Source: an uncultured Anaerolineaceae bacterium (GTDB lineage: Bacteria > Chloroflexota > Anaerolineae > Promineifilales > Promineifilaceae). From it: a stretch of 35,371 nucleotides of DNA. The notes beneath the pieces were generated by a model. That model did not search any database and was not told where the DNA came from. It saw only the letters and a program-made list of their open reading frames with translations. A program made the translations under genes and the position numbers. Below are positions 16,071-24,522 of this stretch, in pieces; position 1 is the stretch's first letter, and every line of letters begins with the position of its first letter. The DNA is taken from the NCBI GenBank assembly GCA_937967805.1, contig CALBTC010000465.1, positions 1 to 35,371 of the forward strand. The letters run 5' to 3'.

Positions 16071-17021
16071 ATGAACGCTTTTCGCAAAATTACTTTTTTG
16101 ATAATCACATTTATTATTTTGAGTTTTACGTTACCCGTTTGGAGTGCATCGAGCCTGGTCGTTACCGAGGGTGAAGAAACATATGAAGAAGCACTTATCG
16201 GCACGCGCCTGCGCTCCTTTAACAACACAGGCGGTTCTGAACTGTTTTTAGGCGTTCCGGAACTGGCGGCTGCCCCTCATCGGAATGAAGTGAATATCCA
16301 GTGGGCAGAAACAAACGACGTTTCTTTTTCCTTTAACCGGCTGGCGGACAGCATAAATATCACCGTCAGCAACAGTAACGGCACCTATTCGCTGGATTAC
16401 GCCAATGTTTCTACTCAGTTGGCCACACGGGGCAAGACGCACACGGTCGATGACCTGAACATCATGCAAATAACGCTGGTAGACCGGGATGCCGGCACGG
16501 TGCTCCTGCAAGACGCCATGCTCGATGGCCAGGCGCTGGGGGATTTCTCGGGCGATAACTGGAATCATTGGATGGTCACCGGGTACGACTTCAGCCAGGG
16601 GTTTGAGTTAACGGGCACGCTGCTGCTCACCGGCAGCTTCAGCAACAGCCAGGAAAAGAGCAAAATTGAGTTTAAGATTGGCCATCAGTTCGTGCCAGAC
16701 ACCACGCCGCCGACGACAAAAATCGACAGTGCTGATTCAACCGTAGAACTGTTGGGATCGGAACTGGGCACGGCCGTTTTTGAATTCTCCGGCGCTGATG
16801 AAACGACTACACAGGAGAACCTCAGTTATGAGTGCCGCTTGAACGACGGCGATTGGACCCCCTGCACCTCGCCGGTCACCTACACCGATCTGGCTCCGGG
16901 CAGCTACACCTTCACCGCCCGGGCTATCGACGAAGCGGGCAACGCCGACGAAAATCCGCCATCACAGCAGTGGACCATTGAAGTTAGCTACGTCGTTTAT
17001 ATCCCCGTTGTCATCAAATAA
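16071..17021 (+). CDS. Secreted protein with Ig-like C-terminal region and VYIPVVIK tail
   Basis: This 316-residue protein starts at 16071 after AAGGAGAG. It has a signal peptide (MNAFRKITFLIITFIILSFT then LPVWSAS). The middle (about 30-205) is a beta-rich domain of unknown type. Residues about 215-305 carry the surface-protein motif YECRLNDGDWTPCTSPVTYT and PGSYTFTARAIDEAGNADEN, an Ig-like repeat widespread in secreted bacterial proteins. The extreme C-terminus YVVYIPVVIK matches a hydrophobic tail I have often seen on exported Chloroflexota proteins, suggestive of a sorting signal. The gap 15794-16070 upstream holds one ACGGCCGT site and no gene. Confidence 0.7.
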   Translation: MNAFRKITFLIITFIILSFTLPVWSASSLVVTEGEETYEEALIGTRLRSFNNTGGSELFLGVPELAAAPHRNEVNIQWAETNDVSFSFNRLADSINITVSNSNGTYSLDYANVSTQLATRGKTHTVDDLNIMQITLVDRDAGTVLLQDAMLDGQALGDFSGDNWNHWMVTGYDFSQGFELTGTLLLTGSFSNSQEKSKIEFKIGHQFVPDTTPPTTKIDSADSTVELLGSELGTAVFEFSGADETTTQENLSYECRLNDGDWTPCTSPVTYTDLAPGSYTFTARAIDEAGNADENPPSQQWTIEVSYVVYIPVVIK

Positions 17022-17044
17022 GCTGAGCTCGACTTCCCCAAAAA

Positions 17045-17074
17045 AAACGGCCGTTTCGAGAGGAAACGGCCGTT
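17045..17074. terminator. Bidirectional hairpin made of two ACGGCCGT palindromes
   Basis: AAAACGGCCGTTT, then CGAGAGG, then AAACGGCCGTT can pair as a stem of about 12 bp around a short loop. A run of A lies before it, which is a U-run for the minus-strand transcript. It sits between the convergent stops at 17021 and 17102, where a shared terminator is expected. Confidence 0.6.
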
Positions 17075-17106
17075 CACCGATTACTGCTCACCGATTACCG
17101 CTCACT
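17073..17106. repeat. Heptamer array (GATTACC/GTTCACC type) at the stop of the radical SAM gene
   Basis: Units read GTTCACC, GATTACT, GCTCACC, GATTACC, GCTCACT and then a degenerate unit that runs into the stop codon and last codons of the minus-strand gene. It is the same unit family as 1384-1416 and 20320-20400. Confidence 0.7.
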
Positions 17107-19048
17107 GAATCACCGGCAGCGCAATCCCCTCTACCTCCGGCACCGGCTCCCGGCGCGGCGTGTGGTGATTGCGCGTGGGCACCGGCGGGCATTCCCAGGC
17201 AGAATCGGCCGTTTCACGGCGCAAATCCTTCAGCTTAGGCAAAATACCGCAGGCAAAACATTGGTGGCGGCAGTCGATCCGAGTCTCCTGCTGCTGGCTC
17301 ATCAGGTAATCTTGCGTCAGGAACTTCTTGGTTACGGCAATGTCGATATGCTCCCAGGGGAAAATCTCGTCGATGGTACGTTTGCGGTGGGTGTAAAAGC
17401 GGGGATCTAATCCCACCTCATCCAGCGCCTCGTTCCACGCTTCTTCCATATAATGCTCGTGCCAGGCATCGAACTTGGCCCCTTTGCGCCAGGCCCGCTC
17501 CACTACTTCGGCCATGCGCCGGTCACCCCGGCTCAATGAGCCTTCAAACAGCGACTCTTCCGGATTGTTCCAGCGCAGCCGCAGCCCGGCCCCACGCACT
17601 TGCTCTTGCAGTAGCTCAATTTTGGCATGGACCTGGTCTACCTGGTCCATCGGCTCCCACTGGAACGGCGTGTGCGGCTTGGGAATGAAGGTACTCACGC
17701 CCACGTTGACGCTGGCCTTGTTGCCATGAAACTTGCGCCCTTCGGCCAGTACTTGGTGCGCCAGATCGGCAATCGCCTGCACATCTTCCATTGTTTCCAT
17801 GGGATGGCCAATCATGAAGTACAGCTTGATGCTGCGCCAGTCGCGCCGGTAGATTTCGCGGGCGGTTTCCAGCAGCTCTTCGTGCGTCACGTATTTGTTG
17901 ATGATGTTGCGCATCTTTTCCGTGGCCGCTTCGGGCGCTAAGGTGAATCCACCGCGACGGCCGTCGCCCAAATTGTCCATCAGCTGCGTCGAAACTGTCT
18001 CCGTGCGCAAAGACGGCAGCGAAATATTCAGCCCCAGATCGCCAAAGCGCTGCCCGATCTTTTCCGTCAGTTCCAAAACGTGCGTGTAATCACTGGACGA
18101 CAGCGACAGCAGGGCAATCTCTTCGTAGCCGGTGCTTTCCAATATTTGCTCCATCGCCGTCAGCACTTCTTCTACCGGACGTTCCCGCACCGGGCGGGTG
18201 ACCATGCCCGCGTGGCAGAAGCGGCAGCCGCGCGTGCAGCCGCGCATAATTTCGATGGGCGCCCGGTTGTGTACCAGTTCCACAAAAGGAATGATGAAGT
18301 CAGTCACCGGCGGCGGCATCACCGGCACGATCGTTTTCATCACTTTGGCAGGCGCCTCCGGCATGTTAGGCGTAATCGCTTTGACAGTGCCATTCTCATG
18401 GTAGGTCACGTCATAAAAACGGGGCACGTAGCAGCCTTCGATCTGGGCGATGTAGCGCAGCTGCGTCTCGCGGTCAAGGTGCGCCGCAGCCCGTATCACG
18501 CCAATGATCTTCAAAATCGCCTCTTCCCCTTCGCCAATAACAAACACATCAATGAAGGGCGACATCGGCTCCGGATTGTAGCAGGCATGTCCCCCGGCAA
18601 TCACCAGCGGAAAGCTGGCATCCCGATCCTCGGATCGTACAGGCATTCCCGCCAGGTCGATCAGGTTCAGCGCGTTGGTGAAAAGCTGCTCGTACGGCAG
18701 GCTGATCGCCAACATGTCAAATTCACGGATGGGATGCTTGGTTTCTAAGGAGAAAAGCGGCAGTTCGCGCTGGCGCATCACCGCTTCCATATCTTCCCAG
18801 GGGCAGTAGACGCGCTCGGCCAGCAGGTTGCGGTGCTTGTTGATGATGTCATACAGGATCATCAAGCCCAGGTTGGACATGCCCAAATCGTAAATATCGG
18901 GGAAAGCCAGGGCCACTTTGTAATCAATCTCGGCCCACTCCTTCACCACCTGGTTGTATTCGCCGCCAGTGTAGCGCCCCGGCTTGGTTACGCGCGGCAG
19001 GATGCGCTCCAGCATCGCCTCGATCTGTTCTGGTGTTCTGTTTTTCAT
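17102..19048 (-). CDS. B12-binding-like / radical SAM protein of the TIGR03960 type
   Basis: This 648-residue protein has an N-terminal B12-binding-like Rossmann region (ALAFPDIYDLGMSNLGLMIL through PLVIAGGHACYNPEPMSPFI, DVFVIGEGEEAI). A radical SAM domain follows, with the cluster CTRGCRFC (C271, C275, C278). The C-terminal tail contains CRHQCFACG and is Cys-rich, perhaps for a second cluster. The family is widespread and often encoded next to a DUF2344 partner; no such gene is seen here. The substrate is unknown, though tRNA or rRNA modification is often suspected. The start at 19048 is the natural family start. Confidence 0.87.
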   Translation of the reverse strand: MKNRTPEQIEAMLERILPRVTKPGRYTGGEYNQVVKEWAEIDYKVALAFPDIYDLGMSNLGLMILYDIINKHRNLLAERVYCPWEDMEAVMRQRELPLFSLETKHPIREFDMLAISLPYEQLFTNALNLIDLAGMPVRSEDRDASFPLVIAGGHACYNPEPMSPFIDVFVIGEGEEAILKIIGVIRAAAHLDRETQLRYIAQIEGCYVPRFYDVTYHENGTVKAITPNMPEAPAKVMKTIVPVMPPPVTDFIIPFVELVHNRAPIEIMRGCTRGCRFCHAGMVTRPVRERPVEEVLTAMEQILESTGYEEIALLSLSSSDYTHVLELTEKIGQRFGDLGLNISLPSLRTETVSTQLMDNLGDGRRGGFTLAPEAATEKMRNIINKYVTHEELLETAREIYRRDWRSIKLYFMIGHPMETMEDVQAIADLAHQVLAEGRKFHGNKASVNVGVSTFIPKPHTPFQWEPMDQVDQVHAKIELLQEQVRGAGLRLRWNNPEESLFEGSLSRGDRRMAEVVERAWRKGAKFDAWHEHYMEEAWNEALDEVGLDPRFYTHRKRTIDEIFPWEHIDIAVTKKFLTQDYLMSQQQETRIDCRHQCFACGILPKLKDLRRETADSAWECPPVPTRNHHTPRREPVPEVEGIALPVIQ

Positions 19049-19195
19049 AGGTGTTAACCTGATTTTTCAGTCTCTCTCACAGCAAGTGATGTTTATTCCA
19101 AATTAATCAACCGCCATTATAACAAACTTCACAAAATTGTTGGTTTCCCCGACAATAAATGGGGGCAGAAATTTGTTATTGGTGTCACACTTTGA

Positions 19196-19267
19196 GTGTC
19201 ATTCCCGCGAAAGCGGGAATCTATTTGCTGTCCAATCTGTGGATGCCCGCCTGCGCGGGCATGACAC
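19196..19267. repeat. REP-like doublet with GTGTCAT ends
   Basis: Two hairpins, ATTCCCGC-GAAA-GCGGGAAT and ATGCCCGC-CTGC-GCGGGCAT, stand 31 nt apart. They are enclosed by GTGTCAT at 19196 and ATGACAC at 19261-19267. This is the common GCGGGAATC interspersed repeat. It lies in the 487-nt spacer 19049-19535, where I see no gene; the rest of that spacer is AT-rich sequence without a clear signal. Confidence 0.75.
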
Positions 19268-19535
19268 GGTAAGGATTAGTGGCCCGTTTTTTGCCCAATT
19301 GCGTATACCAATCGTTGATTTTGAGCAATTTTTGGCCTTGCAGCGTCAAGTTAGCCAACAAAATAACGTGTAAAATACGCAGCGACGTTTGGTGGAATAA
19401 GGCCAAACTCGTACCCCCTTAAACCTAAATGGAATGTCATAAAAAATTTAATGGGTCACAACTGTGTGTTTGTGGTTTTCGGCGATCCCGGAGCCTGTTT
19501 TTAGCAACAGACACACGCTCAGAGGAATGTTTTGT

Positions 19536-20315
19536 ATGAGCGATTTATCAATTTCAACCTATGAACCAGGTGGACGCTGGCGCTTTAACTGGGTACTCCC
19601 GGTATTGTTCCAGCCGCGCCGTGCTTTTGCCCGCGTTGTGGAGATGGATACGGCCGTCTGGCACACCCCCATTCTCATCCTCATCCTCACCGGACTGGTG
19701 CGCACTTTGGTGGAAGGCGGCCTCAAAGCCGCCGCGACCGCCAGCGGACAAATTGAGCTGCCGCAAGGCTGGGAGTATTACACGCCGGAGCAGCAGGCCC
19801 AGTTCCAGCAGGCCATGACCGCCACCAGCGGTCCCGTTTTTACCTATCTGCTTCCCGCCGTCATTGCTGTTTTAGGCGTTTACCTGGGCTGGCTGCTGCT
19901 GGGCTGGCTGCTGCACCTGGGGCTTACGCTGCTGGGGGGACGGCTTAGCAGCCAGCAGGTGCTCAACGTCACGGCGTGGTCGCTGCTGCCCTTTGCCCTG
20001 CGTGACGGGGTGCGCACCGTGGCCATGTGGAACAACGGTCAGGAGCTTACCAGCCTGGGTCTGTCTGGCTTTGCCCCAACTGGCGAAGGCACCACCTTCC
20101 TCTACCTTGCCGCCCTGCTCGCCTTTGTGGACATTTACCTGCTGTGGCACTGGCTGCTGCTGGGCATCGGCCTGAATGCCGGGGCCAACCTGCGCAAGCT
20201 GAAAACGTGGACGGCCGTTCTGCTCACCGTCCTCATTCTCTTCCTGCTGCGCGGCGTCCCGGCCCTCATCTCGGCCCAGTTTAGCGATCTGACGGTGATA
20301 AGGCCGTTTTTCTAG
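19536..20315 (+). CDS. Yip1-like integral membrane protein
   Basis: This 259-residue protein has a short soluble N-terminus and a WVLPVLFQPRRAFARVVEM segment typical of bacterial Yip1-domain proteins. About five membrane helices follow (near residues 48-66, 110-140, 155-175, 200-222 and 232-255). The start at 19536 has AGAGGA upstream at about 9 nt. Longer frames lack this signal. It precedes the ABC transporter genes on the same strand but is separated from them by a repeat array, so co-operation is possible, not proven. The bacterial Yip1 role is unknown. Confidence 0.75.
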   Translation: MSDLSISTYEPGGRWRFNWVLPVLFQPRRAFARVVEMDTAVWHTPILILILTGLVRTLVEGGLKAAATASGQIELPQGWEYYTPEQQAQFQQAMTATSGPVFTYLLPAVIAVLGVYLGWLLLGWLLHLGLTLLGGRLSSQQVLNVTAWSLLPFALRDGVRTVAMWNNGQELTSLGLSGFAPTGEGTTFLYLAALLAFVDIYLLWHWLLLGIGLNAGANLRKLKTWTAVLLTVLILFLLRGVPALISAQFSDLTVIRPFF

Positions 20316-20319
20316 GACC

Positions 20320-20400
20320 CGTAATCGGTTATCCGTCATCCGTAATCGGTTATCTGTTCACCGATTACCGTTCACCGATTACCGACCACCGATTACCGAA
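20320..20400. repeat. Foldback heptamer array (CGTAATC / GATTACC) abutting the ABC ATPase start codon
   Basis: The left arm reads CGTAATC, GGTTATC, CGTCATC, CGTAATC, GGTTATC. The right arm reads GTTCACC and GACCACC alternating with GATTACC three times. The arms are complementary in register. The array ends one base before the ATG at 20402, so the leader of that gene is repeat sequence with no Shine-Dalgarno. Confidence 0.85.
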
Positions 20401-20401
20401 A

Positions 20402-21103
<702 letters not shown>

Positions 21104-21146
21104 TCGAGGGAGGCACTAAACAACACCCTGGTCACGAGGCAATCTC

Positions 21147-23012
21147 ATGAAACAGTCTTTTTTTCAAAAAGCTATTCTGATCTTCTTTCTACTTTTGTTC
21201 ATCGGCGGCTCGCTGGCCGGCAGCTTTTCACCTGCACCCGCCGTCGCCCAGGTTGATACACCAACGGCAACCGGTACAGCGACAGCGACGACAACCGCTA
21301 CCACCGCGCCGGCGCTGGCGGTAACGGCCGTTCAGCCCAACAGCGTCAGCAACCTGGTAGACACCGAACTGGTGGTCACCGGCAGCGGTTTTGTTAATGG
21401 AGCGGTGGTGGTCTTGTCCGGCATGGGTGGGTTGAACACCACCTATGTCAGCGCCAGCCTGCTGCGGGCCAACCTGTCCGCGGGCACAGCCCCCGGCGGC
21501 TACAGCGTCACGGTTATTAATCCCGATGCCGCTGCGGCCACACTGCCCAATGCCCTGACGGTGACGGCGCCGGCCGGCCCGACCAACACACCGGCGCCCA
21601 CCAACACACCGGCACCGACCGCTTTTGTACGGCCGTTGCTCATCGTCAGCAGCTACGGCGCCAGCGCGGCCGAGATCACGCCCGGCAGCAATTTTGATTT
21701 TGAAATGACCCTGGCCAATGCCGGGCAAAGCCGGGCCACCAACGTGGTGGCCACCTTTGTTGCCGGCAGCTTCACCGCCCGAGATACGGGTGGCGTGCGC
21801 GCTTTGGGCACGCTTGATCCCACCGGCACGGTTCGTTTTTGGCAGCCATTGGCCGCCAGCCGCGACCTGGCCGGACAAAGCATCGGCACGCTGGAGGTGA
21901 AAGTGGATTACACCGACGTCAACGGCACAACCTACAGCGAAACGTTTGCCCTCACCTTCCCCATCGTGCGCGTGGCCAGTGGCGGCGCGGCCCCCACGGC
22001 CACGCCAACAGCCACGGCCACCGCCACGCCTACCAGCGGCCCTATCCTGCGGCCGCAGCTGCTGGTCACCGGCTATGAGATTGACCAGAAGCAGCTGGAG
22101 CCGGGCATGGGCTTTACGCTCAACCTGACGGTGCAAAACAAGGGCAACGCCGATGCGGAGCGGGTGACGCTAATTTTGGGCGGCGGCTCCACCACGGGCG
22201 GCACGGTTGACGGCACCCCCGTTCCCGGCGGCGGACTGGATGGCGCCGGCGGCGAATTTGGCGAATTTGCCCCGGTGGGCGCCTCCAACGTGCAAACGCT
22301 GGGCGACCTGGATCAGGACGCTTCGCTGCAAACCAGCATGGCGCTGATTGTCAATGCCGCAACCGAACCGGGCGCGTATCCGGTGAAGGTAACGTTTGTC
22401 TACACCGATCAGCGGAACAACAGCTACGAAGATGATCAGGTGATCACGCTGCTGGTTTATAAACGGCCGTCTGTCGAAATGAACTTCTACACCCCGGTGT
22501 TTGACTTTTTTGTGGGGCAGCCGGGCAGCCTGCCGCTGCAGTTGGTCAACAGCGGGAGAAGTTCGTCGGTCTTTGGCAACTTCAGCGTCACGGCCGAAGG
22601 GGCCACGTTTGAAAACAACAGCTTTTTTGTGGGCACGCTGGACCCCGGCGGTTTCTTCCCGCTGGATGCCGTCATCTATCCTGAAATTGCCGGTCCGCTG
22701 GATTTACTGCTGAGCGTCAACTATACCGATGACTTCAACCAGCCCCAGGTGCTCACCCAAACGCTCACCATCAATGTCATCGACGCGCCCATCTTTGAGG
22801 AGCCCATCGAAGGCTTCCCGGAAGAACCGCTGCCGGAGGCCGAGCCGGAACCGGAAACGTTTGGCAGGAAGCTCTGGCGCTTCATCCTGGGCCTGCTGGG
22901 TCTGAGCAGCGGCGTGCCGCAGCCCGTCCAGCCCGACTTCGGCGTCCCCGGTGAGTTCCCGGTGGATGGCCCCATCGACGCGCCAATCGACGGGCCGATG
23001 TTTGGACCGTAA
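21147..23012 (+). CDS. Exported TIG/CARDB-like multi-domain protein, likely partner of the ABC system
   Basis: This 621-residue protein has a signal peptide (to about AVAQ at 35) and a Thr/Ala-rich linker. An IPT/TIG domain follows at about 55-130 (VQPNSVSNLVDTELVVTGSG, FVNGAVVVLSG). Three CARDB-like beta domains come next, separated by Thr/Pro linkers, at about 155-280, 295-430 and 440-550; each has a PGxxFxxxxxLxNxGxxxA pattern. A hydrophobic segment RKLWRFILGLLGLSS at about 573-587 could be a weak anchor, and a Pro/Gly/Asp-rich tail follows. GAGG lies upstream of the start. Its place between the ATPase and permease genes suggests an outer subunit replacing a HlyD-type adaptor. Confidence 0.7.
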   Translation: MKQSFFQKAILIFFLLLFIGGSLAGSFSPAPAVAQVDTPTATGTATATTTATTAPALAVTAVQPNSVSNLVDTELVVTGSGFVNGAVVVLSGMGGLNTTYVSASLLRANLSAGTAPGGYSVTVINPDAAAATLPNALTVTAPAGPTNTPAPTNTPAPTAFVRPLLIVSSYGASAAEITPGSNFDFEMTLANAGQSRATNVVATFVAGSFTARDTGGVRALGTLDPTGTVRFWQPLAASRDLAGQSIGTLEVKVDYTDVNGTTYSETFALTFPIVRVASGGAAPTATPTATATATPTSGPILRPQLLVTGYEIDQKQLEPGMGFTLNLTVQNKGNADAERVTLILGGGSTTGGTVDGTPVPGGGLDGAGGEFGEFAPVGASNVQTLGDLDQDASLQTSMALIVNAATEPGAYPVKVTFVYTDQRNNSYEDDQVITLLVYKRPSVEMNFYTPVFDFFVGQPGSLPLQLVNSGRSSSVFGNFSVTAEGATFENNSFFVGTLDPGGFFPLDAVIYPEIAGPLDLLLSVNYTDDFNQPQVLTQTLTINVIDAPIFEEPIEGFPEEPLPEAEPEPETFGRKLWRFILGLLGLSSGVPQPVQPDFGVPGEFPVDGPIDAPIDGPMFGP

Positions 23013-23020
23013 ATAAATTA

Positions 23021-23088
23021 ACCGCAAAGTGCGCAAAGTGCGCAAAGATAAAAGAAAAAATCTTTGCGTTCTCTGCGTTCTTTGCGGT
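23021..23088. repeat. Foldback 9-nt-unit array (GCGCAAAGT type) upstream of the permease gene
   Basis: One arm (23021-23048) reads ACCGCAAAGT, GCGCAAAGT, GCGCAAAGA. The inverse arm (23061-23088) reads TCTTTGCGT, TCTCTGCGT, TCTTTGCGGT. The loop is 12 nt and A-rich. The arms are 28 nt each with a few mismatches. The array is followed at once by AAAAGG, the likely ribosome-binding site of the gene at 23104. Confidence 0.88.
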
Positions 23089-23103
23089 GAAAAGGTTTTT
23101 CAC

Positions 23104-24408
23104 ATGGGCATCTTTGATTTGCTTTCACTTGTTTGGGAGAACCTGGCGCGGCGCAAGGGGCGCGTGATGCTGACGGCCGTCGGCGTCATCATCGGCACGG
23201 CAGCGGTGGTGCTACTGGTCTCTTTGGGCAACGGCTTGCAGCAAAATGCGGCCAGCCAGCTGGGCGGCATTGGCGACCTGACCAAAATTCAGGTGTGGCC
23301 CAACTGGGGCGAGCCCGACCCCGAGACGGGTGAGCCGGGCATCGCCACGGTCATCACCGACCAGACCATTGCCGACATTCAAGCGCTGCCCGGGGTAACG
23401 GCCGTCATCCCCCAGGAATATTTCCAGGGCTGGGGCTACATCACCGTAGACCGGCTGGAGGGTGGCGGCCAGTTAACAGGCATCGGCACCGACGATCTGA
23501 GCAACCTGGGCGTGAGGGCCCAGGCCGGCACGCTCAAGCTGGAGCGGGGCACGATGATCATTGGATCGGCCGTGCCGCAAAATCTGTACAATCCCCGCCC
23601 GCGCCCCGGCGAATCCATCGAACCGCCCGCTGCCGAGGAGCTGCTGGACAAACAGGTCTCATTGGTGCTGGTGAAATGGAACAGCGACGGCACCGAAACG
23701 CGCAAAACGGTACGAATGCGCATCGCCGGCGTCATTGCCGAGTCACGCGACGAGCCGGACTGGACCATGTATATCTCCCTGCCGGAAATGGCCGGCTACA
23801 ACACCTGGGTCCAGGGCAAACCGATCAACCGGGACGAAGTTGGCTATCCGGGGCTGGTGGTGCGGGCCGCCTCCATCGACAACGTCATCGACATCACCGA
23901 CCAGATCGTGGCGCTGGGCTACCAGGCGTATACGCCGCAGTCGTTTGTGCAGGGGATCAGCGGCTTTTACACTATTTTGCAGGTCATTTTTGGCGGCGTA
24001 GGGGCGATTGCCCTGCTGGTGGCGGCCATTGGCATTGCCAACACGATGGCCATGGCCATTTTGGAACGCACCCGTGAAATCGGCTTGATGAAGGCGGTGG
24101 GAGCCACCAATCGCCACGTGTTGGCCGTCTTTCTGGGCGAGTCGGCCGGGATTGGCTTTTTGGGCGGTCTGGGCGGGGTGCTGCTGGGTTGGGGCCTGGG
24201 CCAGGTGGTCAATGTATTGGCGCTGGCCTACCTGGCCGGGCAGTCGGTGGAAACCGGCGGACCGCCGCCCACAGTGGCCGTGGCCACCCCCACCTGGCTG
24301 CCGCTGTTTGCCCTCATCTTTGCCACTGTCGTCGGTCTCGTTTCCGGCTTGTATCCGGCGCTGGGTGCGGCGACGCTTTCTCCCATTCGCGCTTTAAAAT
24401 ATGAGTAA
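23104..24408 (+). CDS. MacB/FtsX-type ABC transporter permease
   Basis: This 434-residue permease has an N-terminal membrane helix (MLTAVGVIIGTAAVVLLVSL) and a large outer MacB-like domain (about 45-285) containing LPGVTAVIPQEYFQGWGY. Three C-terminal helices form the FtsX core (LLVAAIGIANTMAMAILERT, then REIGLMKAVGAT, and LPLFALIFATVVGLVSGLYP). This is the four-helix topology of MacB. The frame is open to 23029, but those codons come from the repeat array; AAGG lies about 8 nt before the start at 23104. It works with the ATPase at 20402. A terminator hairpin follows. Confidence 0.88.
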   Translation: MGIFDLLSLVWENLARRKGRVMLTAVGVIIGTAAVVLLVSLGNGLQQNAASQLGGIGDLTKIQVWPNWGEPDPETGEPGIATVITDQTIADIQALPGVTAVIPQEYFQGWGYITVDRLEGGGQLTGIGTDDLSNLGVRAQAGTLKLERGTMIIGSAVPQNLYNPRPRPGESIEPPAAEELLDKQVSLVLVKWNSDGTETRKTVRMRIAGVIAESRDEPDWTMYISLPEMAGYNTWVQGKPINRDEVGYPGLVVRAASIDNVIDITDQIVALGYQAYTPQSFVQGISGFYTILQVIFGGVGAIALLVAAIGIANTMAMAILERTREIGLMKAVGATNRHVLAVFLGESAGIGFLGGLGGVLLGWGLGQVVNVLALAYLAGQSVETGGPPPTVAVATPTWLPLFALIFATVVGLVSGLYPALGAATLSPIRALKYE

Positions 24409-24445
24409 CCTGTCCATTACCTGACTGAGATGAATTACTCATTGT

Positions 24446-24492
24446 AAAAACGGCCGATTTCGCCCAAACTTTTGGTGAAATCGGCTGTTTTT
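24446..24492 (+). terminator. Rho-independent terminator of the ABC operon
   Basis: A stem of AAAAACGGCCGATTTC with GAAATCGGCTGTTTTT (one mismatch) closes over a 15-nt loop and ends in a T-run. It begins 38 nt after the permease stop. Confidence 0.8.
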
Positions 24493-24522
24493 GTTTGATT
24501 GTTTACCCTATTACAACCAGTC

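Noticed and set aside
17073..20400. Possible CRISPR array from the repeated CACCGATTACC motif
   Set aside because: Units are contiguous 7-mers without spacers of constant length, and no cas gene is present.
21228..22136. 302-residue minus-strand frame opposite the TIG/CARDB-like gene
   Set aside because: Low-complexity Gly/Arg/Ala antisense product without a family match.
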